From Streptomyces olivochromogenes (GTDB lineage: Bacteria > Actinomycetota > Actinomycetes > Streptomycetales > Streptomycetaceae), in the NCBI RefSeq assembly GCF_001514115.1, contig NZ_KQ948454.1, positions 62,001 through 126,000 of the forward strand: a DNA stretch of 64,000 nucleotides, in the 5' to 3' direction. Made by a program: the position numbers and the translations under genes. Position 1 is the first letter of the stretch, and each line of letters starts with the position of its first letter. The notes under the pieces are model-generated. The model did no database searches and was not told the origin of the DNA. It was given only the letters and a program-made list of their open reading frames with translations. Shown here piece after piece: positions 1 through 8,607 of this stretch.

Positions 1-5
1 CTTCC

Positions 6-1085
6 CTACGCCGATGTCACCGCCGACAACCGGTGTACGTCCCGTGCCGTCCCCGTCACCCCGGACAGGAAGCCCTGGGCGCGCGGGGAGGCGTTCTCCG
101 TCAGCCAGGCCGGGTCGATGTCGCAGACGGCGACGCGGACCTCGGTGCCGGCCAGGGCCAGCGGCAGCGTGTGGACGACCGTGGAGGGGAAGCTGAGGAT
201 CGTGCGGCCGATGGGGCCGCGGCGGGCGATCAGTTCCAGGGGGAGATCGGGGCGGACGATCTCCAGGCCCGTCTCCGCGGCCAGCCGGTGGAGCTTTTCG
301 GCGCTCTCGCGGCGGTGGGCGAAGTAGCGGGTGGCGCCGTGGGACCTGGCGAGGGTACGGACCGCCTGGAGATAGCGGTCCCCGTCGACGACACCCGTCT
401 CGACGAGGGACGTGCCGACCAGGTCCGCGCCCTTGGTGAGGCGGGGCGGCCCGAAGCGGGCCCGGGTCCAGGAGAAGTCGTTGGCGGTGACGCGCACACC
501 GATCGGGGTCTCGTCGATCGGCATCGAGGAGAACACCTCGACCGTACGGCGTTCACTGGGCGTCAGCCGGCGCCTGGCCAAGGAGGACACCGGGGCGAAG
601 AGCAGGTCGCGCGGGCCCGGGCGGCCACCCTTGCGGTGCCAGCGGACCAGTCGTTCGCCACGGGCGAGCTGGGCGACGAACTCCATCGTCGCCGTGCCGT
701 CGTCGACCACGACCAGGTCGGGGGCGCGGGTGATGGTCAGGAGGAGTTGCACATAGCGGGAGAACGGGTCTCCCATGACGATGCGGCGGGCCCTGCGCAG
801 CAGCGGGGCGAGGCCTCCGATGGTGTGGAAGGGCGCCGTGGTGCCACCGCGCGCCTCCTCCCAGCGGACCGAGTGGCCTTCGTCGCGGGCCAGTTCGGCC
901 ATGCGGCGCAGTTGGCCACGGGTCATCGGGTCGTTGGGGGACAGGACGACGAGGGTGAGCCCCGCGCCGGGCGCCGTGCCGTTCTGGGCAGAGGTGTGCG
1001 CCCATTCCAGCACGTTCAGGAGCTGTACCGGACTCTCGACGAAGGCGAGAGTGTGGGGGCCGGTGGATCCGGCGCGGGGGCTCAT
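6..1085 (-). CDS. Sialyltransferase-like glycosyltransferase (GT52-like) of the nonulosonic-acid cluster
   Basis: Protein of 359 residues beginning at an ATG. Its opening LAFVESPVQLLNVLEW resembles the N-terminal strand-loop of bacterial sialyltransferase-type GT-B enzymes, and the VVVDDGTATMEF stretch near residue 125 looks like a nucleotide-sugar-side motif. I see no signal peptide or membrane segment, so it is probably cytoplasmic. It is the last gene of a minus-strand run (448-residue protein, CMP synthetase, NeuB-type synthase, this gene), starting 80 nt after the synthase stop. That setting suggests transfer of a CMP-activated nonulosonate to a wall glycopolymer. The family call rests on weak similarity plus context; a conserved protein of other function remains possible. 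Confidence 0.6.
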   Translation of the reverse strand: MSPRAGSTGPHTLAFVESPVQLLNVLEWAHTSAQNGTAPGAGLTLVVLSPNDPMTRGQLRRMAELARDEGHSVRWEEARGGTTAPFHTIGGLAPLLRRARRIVMGDPFSRYVQLLLTITRAPDLVVVDDGTATMEFVAQLARGERLVRWHRKGGRPGPRDLLFAPVSSLARRRLTPSERRTVEVFSSMPIDETPIGVRVTANDFSWTRARFGPPRLTKGADLVGTSLVETGVVDGDRYLQAVRTLARSHGATRYFAHRRESAEKLHRLAAETGLEIVRPDLPLELIARRGPIGRTILSFPSTVVHTLPLALAGTEVRVAVCDIDPAWLTENASPRAQGFLSGVTGTARDVHRLSAVTSA

Positions 1086-1165
1086 CGACGTACGACCGTC
1101 CTGTCGTAAGGAGTTGTCGTAGGGAGGTGGGAGGTAACGCGTGGGGGGTTGTGGAGGTCAGGACC

Positions 1166-2104
1166 TCAGACCGTGACCGGCTCGCCCGCGGCCGCGGCGA
1201 TCTCGGACTCGGCGACGACGCCCGTGACGCGGCGCAGCTTCTTCATGGGGCCGAGCTCGGACTCGTAGACCTTCTTGACGCCGTCGCCGAGGGAGGCCTC
1301 GATGGTGCGGATGTCGCGGACGAGGCGGGTGAGGCCCTGCGGCTCGACGGAGGCGGCCTGGTCGGAGCCCCACATCGCGCGGTCCAGGGTGATGTGACGC
1401 TCGACGAAGGTGGCGCCCAGGGCGACCGCGGCCAGCGTGGTCTGCAGGCCCGTCTCGTGGCCGGAGTAGCCGATCGGGACGTTCGGGTACTCGGCCTGGA
1501 GGGTGTTGATGACGCGGAGGTTGAGCTCCTCGGCCTTCGCCGGGTACGTGGACGTGGCGTGGCACAGGAGGATGTTGTCCGAGCCCAGCACCTCCACCGC
1601 GTGGCGGATCTGCTTCGGGGTCGACATGCCCGTGGAGAGGATGACCGTGCGGCCGGTGGCGCGCAGGGCGCGCAGCAGCTCGTCGTCGGTGAGGGACGCG
1701 GAGGCGACCTTGTGGGCGGGGACGTCGAACTTCTCGAGGAAGGCGACGGCCTCGGTGTCCCACGGGGAGGCGAACCAGTCGATGTTCTTGCTCTTGGCGT
1801 ACTCGTCGATCTGGCGGTACTCGTCCTCACCGAACTCCACACGGTGGCGGTAGTCGATGTAGGTCATGCGGCCCCAGGGGGTGTCGCGCTCGATGTCCCA
1901 CTGGTCGCGCGGGGTGCAGATCTCCGGGGTGCGCTTCTGGAACTTGACCGCGTCGCAGCCGGCCTCGGCGGCGGCGTCGATCAGCTTGAAGGCGTTCTCG
2001 AGCTCGCCGTTGTGGTTGATGCCGATCTCGCCGACGACGTAGACGGGGTGGCCGGGGCCGGCGGTCTTCGAACCGAACTGGCGCAGACGGGAGTTGGTGC
2101 TCAT
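1166..2104 (-). CDS. NeuB/SpsE-family nonulosonic acid synthase (probably Kdn synthase)
   Basis: 312 residues from the ATG that follows the upstream stop by 14 nt, preceded by AAGGA. NeuB enzymes condense phosphoenolpyruvate with a hexose or hexosamine (or its 6-phosphate) to a nine-carbon keto acid. The NeuB TIM barrel shows in VGEIGINHNGELE, FQKRTPEI, ILSTGMST, LCHATSTYP, IGYSGHETG and ERHITLDRAMWGSDQAAS, all typical of the family. There is no clear C-terminal antifreeze/SAF domain: the protein ends soon after the barrel. An upstream in-frame extension is rejected because it would overlap the preceding gene. Streptomyces use Kdn in teichulosonic acid, so Kdn is the likely product, but the sequence alone does not separate Kdn from other nonulosonates. 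Confidence 0.88.
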   Translation of the reverse strand: MSTNSRLRQFGSKTAGPGHPVYVVGEIGINHNGELENAFKLIDAAAEAGCDAVKFQKRTPEICTPRDQWDIERDTPWGRMTYIDYRHRVEFGEDEYRQIDEYAKSKNIDWFASPWDTEAVAFLEKFDVPAHKVASASLTDDELLRALRATGRTVILSTGMSTPKQIRHAVEVLGSDNILLCHATSTYPAKAEELNLRVINTLQAEYPNVPIGYSGHETGLQTTLAAVALGATFVERHITLDRAMWGSDQAASVEPQGLTRLVRDIRTIEASLGDGVKKVYESELGPMKKLRRVTGVVAESEIAAAAGEPVTV

Positions 2105-2118
2105 GGTGGAGAAGTTCC

Positions 2119-3351
2119 TTACTTGTCGAGGGAGTCGAGAGAAGGGCCGAGGATCCAGCTGGCGATCTCTCGGATCGCGCCGTCGCCGCCGGGGACGGTG
2201 GTGACCGCGCGTGCGGCGCCGCGCACGACGTCGTGGGCGCTCGCGACCGCCACGGGCCAGCCCACGAGGGCGAAGCACGGGAGGTCGTTGACGTCGTTGC
2301 CGACGTAGAGCACGCGCTCAGGCGCGATGCCCTGCTCCTCGCACCACTGCTTCAGTGCGAGGTCCTTGCGGTCGATGCCGTGCAGGACCGGAATCTTGAG
2401 CTTCCGGGCCCGGGCGGCGACCACCGGGTTCTGTTCCGAGGACAGGATCAGCATCTTCAGCCCGCTCTTGCGGAGGGCGGCGATACCGAGGCCGTCCCCG
2501 CGGTGCACGGAGACGAACTCCCGTCCGTCGGAGTCGATCAGCACCCTGTCGTCGGTCTGGGTGCCGTCGAAGTCGAGGACGACCGCGTCGATGTCTTCCG
2601 CGGTCGGGAGCGAACCGGGTCGGTTCGCGTCGAAGAGGGGGGCCAGCGCGCGGGCGCGGGCGAGGTCGTGCGGGTCGTCGATCTCCAGCACGCGGGCCGG
2701 GTCGGTGCGGACGAGCTCCGTGCGGCCGAAGAAGCGGTGCTGGTGCTCGCGCAGGCCCGCCGCGTCCATGGCGTAGGCCGCGCCGGTCTCCAGGAGGTCC
2801 TGGGGCCGGTCCTGGCGGCGGGGCCGGAAGGACTTGTCGTGGTTGACGCCGTTGCCGCCCTCGGTGGACTCCTCGGCGGCGTCGCGCCAGATGAAGCCGT
2901 GGAAGTTGGCCACCGTCAGCGCGGTGTCCGCGCCGTTCTCGGCGACCGCCCCGGCGACCCCGTCGATGTCCTCCCGCGTGATGAACGGGCTGGTGCACTG
3001 GACGAGCAGGACCACGTCGACCGGGGAGCCGTGCAGCGCCTCGTGGGCGTCCAGGGCGTGCAGGACGGCGGCCTCGGAGGTGGCGGTGTCACCGGCGATG
3101 GCGGCGGGGCGCAGTACGACCTCGGCGCCCGCCTCGCGGGCGGCGGCGGCGATCGCCTGGTCGTCGGTGGAGACCACGACGTCCGTGACGAGCCGCGTCG
3201 CCCGGCACTCGCGCACCGCGCGGGCCACCAGCGGCACTCCGCCGACCGGGAGGAGGTTCTTGGCGGGGACGCCCTTGGAGCCGCCGCGCGCGGGAATCAC
3301 CGCGAGCACCCGGCGCACCGGCGCCGCGTGACCCGCTTCCGAGTTGGTCAT
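2119..3351 (-). CDS. CMP-nonulosonate cytidylyltransferase fused to a KdsC-like HAD phosphatase
   Basis: 410 residues, two domains. Residues about 12-225 are an acylneuraminate cytidylyltransferase: AVIPARGGSKGVPAKN is the CTP-binding signature, and LLVQCTSPF follows. Residues about 245-405 are a HAD phosphatase of the KdsC type: VVLDFDGTQTDD carries the nucleophile and acid/base Asp pair, LILSSEQN is motif II, and VLYVGNDVNDLPC is the metal-binding motif. The fusion would both dephosphorylate a nonulosonate 9-phosphate and activate the free acid as CMP-sugar, giving two consecutive steps in one polypeptide after the NeuB reaction. It is the middle gene of the minus-strand operon. Start is ATG; RBS is weak. 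Confidence 0.88.
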   Translation of the reverse strand: MTNSEAGHAAPVRRVLAVIPARGGSKGVPAKNLLPVGGVPLVARAVRECRATRLVTDVVVSTDDQAIAAAAREAGAEVVLRPAAIAGDTATSEAAVLHALDAHEALHGSPVDVVLLVQCTSPFITREDIDGVAGAVAENGADTALTVANFHGFIWRDAAEESTEGGNGVNHDKSFRPRRQDRPQDLLETGAAYAMDAAGLREHQHRFFGRTELVRTDPARVLEIDDPHDLARARALAPLFDANRPGSLPTAEDIDAVVLDFDGTQTDDRVLIDSDGREFVSVHRGDGLGIAALRKSGLKMLILSSEQNPVVAARARKLKIPVLHGIDRKDLALKQWCEEQGIAPERVLYVGNDVNDLPCFALVGWPVAVASAHDVVRGAARAVTTVPGGDGAIREIASWILGPSLDSLDK

Positions 3352-3424
3352 GCGCTGTTCTCCTTGACGAGGGACACGGGGAAGGCTTGAGGGATCGGCG
3401 GAAGGGCTGAGGGATCGGTGGTGG

Positions 3425-4771
3425 TCACAGCTCCCCCATCCGCCGGATCACGGGGGCCACGCGCTGCACTCCGTGGCGGTAGGCGCCACGGGCCGCCCGG
3501 CGGACGATCTGCCGTACGGGGCTGGGCTCCTTGTCGGCCGCGGGGGCGCCGGGCAGCGGGCTGCCGTCCGGGGCGAGGTGGTGGCGGGCGAGGATCCCGG
3601 GGAGGTAGCCGGGGGCGGTGACGGGCGTGTAGTAGGGGGCGAGGGGCAGCAGTCCGGGGGCCGCCAGCAGGCCCGTGATCCGGGCGCGCGCCTCGTCGAA
3701 GGCCGTCTCGTACGAGCCGTCGGCGGCGACGCCCTGCCGAGCCACCCAGACCGGGTCGGGCGCCGGCTCGTACCCGGCGTCGAGCTGGTCCCAGGAGGCG
3801 AGGCAGCCGGAGCCCACGAAGTGGTGGTTGCCGAGCGCCTCGCGGACCCCGAGGTCGCTGAGGACGACGGTGGGGATGCGGCGGTGCAGGGACTCCAGGG
3901 CCGCCGTGGAGCTGATGGTGACCAGCAGGTCGGTGCGGTCGAGCACCTCGCCCATGTGTCCGTACACCAGCCGGAAGTTGGCGGGCAGGTCGGTCTTCTG
4001 CGCCAGCTTCTGGTAGGGCAGCTCCTCGATGTGCGTGGTGTGCTCGCCGGGCTTGGAGCGCAGCTTCAGCAGCACCTCGCGGTCCGGGTGGAGGCGGGCG
4101 TGCTGGATCAGCCGGTTCAGCAGGTACGTACGGTCCTTGCGGTTCTCCGGGACGGAGGGCTGGGCGGCGAAGACGACCGTGTACGGGTCGTGCTTCTCGT
4201 AGGCGGCGCCGCCCAGGAAGGGCAGTGCCACCTCCGTCACCGAGGAGGCGTCGGCGCCCACTCCCTCGTACACGGCCCGGAACCGTTCCGCGTCCTGCCG
4301 GGAGTTCGCGAGGACGAGGTCCGCGCCGTGCCGCAGCAGCAGGCCGTCGGCGAGCTTCTCGTAGACGACGCCGACATAGCCGGTGACGACCACGGGCCGC
4401 TTGCTGCGCCCCTCCCAGACATGGGCCAGGCCGTGCAGGATCGCCTGCACACCGCCGCCCACGAGGGCGATGACGAGGACGTCGTACGGCTCCCCCTCCA
4501 TGGCGCGCAGGAATTCGACGGCGGTGACCTCGCGGAGGGAATCCGCGCGGACGCCGACTTCTTCGAGCTGGCGGGCGGTGGGGGTGGCTCGGCCGCGCAG
4601 GAGATAACCGTCGAGCAGAATGTCCGAATCAGCCGGTGAAATGCGATTCGCGGTGAGCGAACCCCATTTCCACCGGGTGTCGGAATCCGCGAGAACGGCG
4701 ACCCGCAGGGACTTCCTGGTACTTGCTGGCACGTCCAAGACGCTAGGAAGCCATTCCGAGTTGCGGCCCAA
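3425..4771 (-). CDS. Putative glycosyltransferase-like protein (DUF6716 type)
   Basis: Up to 448 residues, soluble, without signal peptide. It opens with a Rossmann-like strand (LRVAVLADSDTRWKWG) and holds VLVIALVGGG, a VVVTGYVG strand and FLGGAAYEKHD before a second lobe with VTISSTAALESLHR, a layout like GT-B or CDP-glycerol-transferase-like proteins. It is the first gene of the minus-strand nonulosonate operon, 73 nt before the cytidylyltransferase. The start is uncertain: a TTG at 4771 gives 448 residues, and a GTG at 4732 (13 residues later) would begin just before the conserved strand; neither has a convincing Shine-Dalgarno. A sugar-transfer role is inferred from context. Confidence 0.65.
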   Translation of the reverse strand: MGRNSEWLPSVLDVPASTRKSLRVAVLADSDTRWKWGSLTANRISPADSDILLDGYLLRGRATPTARQLEEVGVRADSLREVTAVEFLRAMEGEPYDVLVIALVGGGVQAILHGLAHVWEGRSKRPVVVTGYVGVVYEKLADGLLLRHGADLVLANSRQDAERFRAVYEGVGADASSVTEVALPFLGGAAYEKHDPYTVVFAAQPSVPENRKDRTYLLNRLIQHARLHPDREVLLKLRSKPGEHTTHIEELPYQKLAQKTDLPANFRLVYGHMGEVLDRTDLLVTISSTAALESLHRRIPTVVLSDLGVREALGNHHFVGSGCLASWDQLDAGYEPAPDPVWVARQGVAADGSYETAFDEARARITGLLAAPGLLPLAPYYTPVTAPGYLPGILARHHLAPDGSPLPGAPAADKEPSPVRQIVRRAARGAYRHGVQRVAPVIRRMGEL

Positions 4772-4930
4772 CCTGAATGCAACAAACGGTTAACAGCACA
4801 TCGACGAATGGCGAATCAGGCCGTGATCGAGCCGGAAATCAGCTGGGTTCACTGCTTCGCCACGCGTCGTTCACCTGACATCTCACCAACGGTCAAGACG
4901 AATGCCGGGCTGCCGCCTAACGTCACGTGG
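4772..4930. promoter_or_regulatory. Divergent promoter region of the nonulosonate cluster
   Basis: About 160 bp between the divergent 448-residue gene and the GT2 gene. It is clearly poorer in GC than its flanks (AACAAACGGTTAACAGCAC near 4780-4800), as expected of a two-way promoter region. I cannot assign -35 and -10 boxes with confidence. Confidence 0.4.
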
Positions 4931-5911
4931 GTGGTCAAGCTCTCCGTCATCGTGCCGTTCTACAACGTGCAGCAATATGCACCCGACACCTTGAAGAGCC
5001 TGCGTGCGAACGCACGTGAGGACTTCGAATTCGTTCTCGTGGACGACTGTTCACGAGACGAGACTCCGGACATTCTCGCGCGCGCGGAGCGCGAGCTCCC
5101 CGGCGCGGTGTATGTCAGACACGAGAAGAACGGAGGACTGGCGACCGCGCGCAACACGGGCATCGACGCGGCGCACGGCGAATACCTCACGTTCCTCGAC
5201 GGGGACGACTGGCTCGCCCCCGGCTACTACGAACAACTTGTTGCCTCCATCGAACAGCTGGGCTGCGACTTCGTCCGTACGGACCATGTCCAGTGCACCG
5301 CGCGGGCCCGCACCATTCACAGGGTCCCGCACGGCCGGCGCGGAGTGGTACTGAACCCCCGCGACGCGATACTGCCCGCCGACCGCTCCACCTCCGTCGA
5401 CTACGCCTACGCCTGGGCGGGCATCTACCACCGCCGGCTGGTCGACCGGGGGCTGCTGCACTTCACCGACGGCCTGCGGACGGCCGAGGACCGGCCCTGG
5501 ATCTGGAAGCTGCACCGGGAGGCGGAATCCTTCGCCACGGTGGGGCTTCTCGGTGTTTTCTACCGGCGCGGTGTGGCCTCCTCTCTCACTCAGATCGGGG
5601 ACGTGCGCCAGCTCGACTTCATTCGCGCGTTCGACCAGGTGGTGGCGGAAACCGCCGCCGACCGCGACGCCGAAAAACTCCTGCCCAAGGCCGTGCGCAC
5701 CTATTGCGCGATTATTTCCCATCATCTGGGATCCATCGAAAGGTTCGAGCCGGCAGTGGCACGGAAACTGAAGTCGATGAGCGCCGTCGCTCTGCGGAAC
5801 ATGCCGCAGGACGTGCTCGACGACGCCCTCGACTCGATGGACGTGCAGCGCGCCACGCGGCTGCGCCGGCTGCGCCGCCGTCCGGCTTCCACCACGGGGG
5901 TGGCCGCGTGA
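4931..5911 (+). CDS. Family 2 glycosyltransferase
   Basis: 326 residues from the GTG at 4931, giving the standard GT2 start VKLSVIVPFYNVQQY. GT-A fold: FVLVDDCSRDETPDIL is the first nucleotide-binding block, ARNTGIDAAHGEYLTFLDGDDWL holds the metal-binding DGDD, and TAEDRPWIWKLHR holds the ED acid/base motif. Inverting transfer from a nucleotide sugar at the cytoplasmic face is expected. A longer reading frame begins at 4808, but the extra 41 residues lie in the low-GC promoter region and are not family-like. It overlaps the next gene by 4 bp (GTGA), so the two are translationally coupled. It likely adds a glycosyl or linker residue in the same wall polymer as the divergent operon. Confidence 0.85.
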   Translation: MVKLSVIVPFYNVQQYAPDTLKSLRANAREDFEFVLVDDCSRDETPDILARAERELPGAVYVRHEKNGGLATARNTGIDAAHGEYLTFLDGDDWLAPGYYEQLVASIEQLGCDFVRTDHVQCTARARTIHRVPHGRRGVVLNPRDAILPADRSTSVDYAYAWAGIYHRRLVDRGLLHFTDGLRTAEDRPWIWKLHREAESFATVGLLGVFYRRGVASSLTQIGDVRQLDFIRAFDQVVAETAADRDAEKLLPKAVRTYCAIISHHLGSIERFEPAVARKLKSMSAVALRNMPQDVLDDALDSMDVQRATRLRRLRRRPASTTGVAA

Positions 5912-7242
5912 CCACCCAGATCTTCATGGCGTCCACGCTGTACGGCACGGCCACGCTCGCCGCGGCCCTGGACACCGACTGCTTCCGCCCCGCCGACCGG
6001 CGCATCCTGCTCGTCTCCAACAACGCGGCGACGCCCGAGACGACGCCCGGCCTCGACGAGATGCCCGGCTTCGAGCAGCTGCGCGGCCGCTTCGACGACG
6101 TGATCTCGTGGAACGAGACCATCTCCCCCTTCCACCCGGGCGGCTGGGCCCCGCGGCCCGACGACGTCCCCCTGTGGGAGCGGCATCTGCGGCTCGCCTG
6201 GAACCTCGGCGACGACGACATCGAGCTGGCCGTCGAGTCGATCCAGGTCAACCCGGCGCTCGGTATCTCGCAGATCTTCATGGGCGCGCCCGTCACCGTG
6301 TACGCGGACGGCCTGATGAGCTACGGCCCCACCCGCAACAAGATCGACCCGCTGGTCGGCACGCGCGTGACCCGCCTGCTCCACCTGGACCTCGTCCCCG
6401 GCCTCAAGCCCCTGCTCCTCACCGAGTTCGGCGTCGAGCCGGAGATCGTGCCGACGGACGCGTTCTCGAAGGTGCTCGCCGAGCTGGTCGACACCGGCGA
6501 CGAGCTGCCCTTCGTCGACGAACCGGCCCTCCTGCTCGGCCAGTACCTCTCCGCGCTGGACATCCTCACCGCCGAGGAGGAGGAGAACCTCCACGTACGG
6601 ATGCTGAAGGGCGCCCTCGCGCTCGGCCACACGCGCGTGGTGTTCAAGCCGCATCCCTCGGCCCCGGCCCGCTGGTCGCGCCTGCTGGAGAAGGAGGCCG
6701 AGAAGCTCGGCGCCGACCTCACCGTGCTCGACACCCCGGTCCTCGCCGAGGTGCTCTACCAGCGGATGCGCCCCGCCCTGGTGGTCGGCTGCTTCTCCAC
6801 CGCGCTGCTCACCGCGTCGGCACTGTACGGCCTGCCGGTCGCCCGCGTCGGCACCGGCCCCCTCCTCGACCGTCTCACGCCGTACGAGAACAGCAACCGC
6901 GTCCCCGTCACGATCGTGGACGCGCTGCTGCCCGAACTGACGGACGAGTCGGCGGTCGACGAACAGCGCCGGAGCATGGACGTGGCGGAACTGACGGACC
7001 TCGTCCGGGCCGTCGGCTTCGCGATGCAGCCGAAGATCTACCCGGACCTGCGCCCGGCCGCCGAGGCCTACCTGACCAGGCATCTGAACCACCACACCCG
7101 GCGCTACTTCAAGCGCAAGCGCCTCACCTCGCTGGCGCTGCCCGGCGCGGTCCCGGCGCAGCTGGCGTTCATCCCGCGCAATGCCACCGTGCGCCGCGTG
7201 GCGCGCCGCGCCCGCTCGCTGAAGCGGGCCGTGGGTCGCTGA
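5908..7242 (+). CDS. Polysialyltransferase-like glycosyltransferase (GT38/PF07388 type)
   Basis: 444 residues from the GTG overlapping the preceding stop. Similar in plan to bacterial alpha-2,8-polysialyltransferases: an N-terminal QIFMASTLYGTATLAAAL strand, an acidic EEEENLHVRMLKGAL segment, then the VFKPHPSAP motif near residue 250 and the VVGCFSTALLTASALYG block near residue 295. The HP and Ser/Thr-rich motifs match the conserved CMP-binding HP and S/T motifs of bacterial sialyltransferases. The basic C-terminus (RRVARRARSLKRAVGR) could hold it at the membrane. With the CMP-nonulosonate genes beside it, this is the best candidate for the enzyme polymerising the nonulosonate chain. Confidence 0.78.
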   Translation: MTTQIFMASTLYGTATLAAALDTDCFRPADRRILLVSNNAATPETTPGLDEMPGFEQLRGRFDDVISWNETISPFHPGGWAPRPDDVPLWERHLRLAWNLGDDDIELAVESIQVNPALGISQIFMGAPVTVYADGLMSYGPTRNKIDPLVGTRVTRLLHLDLVPGLKPLLLTEFGVEPEIVPTDAFSKVLAELVDTGDELPFVDEPALLLGQYLSALDILTAEEEENLHVRMLKGALALGHTRVVFKPHPSAPARWSRLLEKEAEKLGADLTVLDTPVLAEVLYQRMRPALVVGCFSTALLTASALYGLPVARVGTGPLLDRLTPYENSNRVPVTIVDALLPELTDESAVDEQRRSMDVAELTDLVRAVGFAMQPKIYPDLRPAAEAYLTRHLNHHTRRYFKRKRLTSLALPGAVPAQLAFIPRNATVRRVARRARSLKRAVGR

Positions 7243-7408
7243 TCCGGTGTCCTGGGCCGGGCCGTCGCGGGCCGGCCCGGGAACCCGAAACGACATACAG
7301 GTGAACACGCACGGACCGTCGGGCGAATCGTCGGCCGCACGACCAGGTAAACCTTATTAATCGGATTAGTGTGCTGTGGGTCCACTGAGTCCCGTTGAGG
7401 GGAAACCT

Positions 7409-8593
7409 GTGATCGACTCGCGCGAGGCCGTCCAAGTGGCCTCCACGGGCACCGTGGCCCGCACCGTCCTGCCGCCCACGGACGCACCGTCCCCCGCGAA
7501 ACCGGCCAAGCCCCGGGAGACGCGGCTGCGCGCACTGGACGGACTGCGGCTGGTCGCCGCGCTGATGGTGGCCGCGTACCACTACGGCGGGCGCGACGGC
7601 GAGGTCGCGAAAGCCTGGGGCAGCTCGCCGCGCCACCAGTTCCCCGTGCTGCACGGGTACTTCGCGTACGGCTGCCTGGGCGTCCAGGTGTTCTTCGTGA
7701 TCAGTGGTTTCGTCATCTGCATGAGCGGCTGGGGCCGCCCGCTGCGCTCCTTCTTCGCCTCCCGCGCCTCCCGGCTGCTGCCCGCGTACTGGGCCGCCAT
7801 CATCCTGGTGACGGTGGTGTTCGCACTGCCGATGGTCGCGTTCAAGACGGTCTCGCCGAGCGACACCCTGGTCAACTTCACGATGCTGCAGTACCCGCTC
7901 GGCGTCGACCGGGTCCTGGGCGTGTGCTGGACGCTGTGGGCGGAGGTCCGCTTCTACGCCCTCTTCGCGCTGTGCATCGTCCTGCCCGGCGCGAACCGCC
8001 GCCGCGTGATCATGTTCTGCGCCGGCTGGACGCTGGCCTACGTCATCGCGCAGGGCGCCAAGATGCCGCTGCTGGACATCGTCCTGATGCCCGAGTACGC
8101 GCCGTACTTCATCGGCGGCGTCGGCCTCTACCTGGTGCACCGCGACCGCAAGGACGTGTACGCCTGGGGCATCGTGGCCGTGAGCTGGCTGATCGGCCAG
8201 CACTACGCGGTGCAGGGGCTGTGGCACGCCCCGCAGGCGAACGGCTTCTCCTACCGCACCACCTACGGCATCGTCCTCGTCGTCACCTTCGGCTACGTCG
8301 CGGTCGCCGCGATCGCCCTGGGCTGGCTGCGCTGGGCCAACTGGCGCTGGCTGACGGTCGCGGGCGCGCTGACGTACCCCTTCTACCTCGTCCACGAGCA
8401 CCTGGGCTGGGTCGTCATCAAGGCCCTCCACCAGGGGCTGCACATCCCGTCGTACGCCACGTTCCTGCTGACGGCGGCGAGCATGCTGACCCTGGCCTGG
8501 CTGCTGAACCGGTACGTGGAGAACTGGCTGACGCCCAGACTGCGCACGGCGCTGGCGAAGCCCCGGCCGACCGTGGGGGCGTCCCGGCCGTAG
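7409..8593 (+). CDS. Acyltransferase 3 family membrane protein
   Basis: 394 residues from the GTG at 7409, which has GAGGGGAAA just upstream; a GTG 33 nt earlier lacks an RBS. The acyltransferase-3 signature is clear: RLRALDGLRLVAALMVAAYHYGG (catalytic-region His), then GVQVFFVISGFVICMS and FFASRASRLLPAYWAA, with about ten membrane segments and a final YVENWLTPRL. Such proteins O-acylate extracytoplasmic glycans, peptidoglycan or lipids. It starts 166 bp after the polysialyltransferase-like gene on the same strand, so O-acylation of the nonulosonate polymer is plausible, but a separate promoter in the low-GC gap (TTATTAATCGGATTAG) is also likely. Confidence 0.88.
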   Translation: MIDSREAVQVASTGTVARTVLPPTDAPSPAKPAKPRETRLRALDGLRLVAALMVAAYHYGGRDGEVAKAWGSSPRHQFPVLHGYFAYGCLGVQVFFVISGFVICMSGWGRPLRSFFASRASRLLPAYWAAIILVTVVFALPMVAFKTVSPSDTLVNFTMLQYPLGVDRVLGVCWTLWAEVRFYALFALCIVLPGANRRRVIMFCAGWTLAYVIAQGAKMPLLDIVLMPEYAPYFIGGVGLYLVHRDRKDVYAWGIVAVSWLIGQHYAVQGLWHAPQANGFSYRTTYGIVLVVTFGYVAVAAIALGWLRWANWRWLTVAGALTYPFYLVHEHLGWVVIKALHQGLHIPSYATFLLTAASMLTLAWLLNRYVENWLTPRLRTALAKPRPTVGASRP

Positions 8594-8607
8594 GGCGCAC
8601 CGCGGGT

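Noticed and set aside
1127..2308. 393-codon open frame on the plus strand
   Set aside because: It lies opposite the NeuB-type gene; its product is Gly/Val/Asp/Arg-rich without family features, the usual shadow of a high-GC gene.
4808..4930. Upstream extension of the GT2 protein
   Set aside because: The extra 41 residues are not family-like and lie in the low-GC divergent promoter region; the GTG at 4931 gives the normal GT2 N-terminus.
7169..8443. 424-codon frame on the minus strand
   Set aside because: Antisense to the acyltransferase gene, which has clear membrane helices and motifs; composition is that of a shadow frame.
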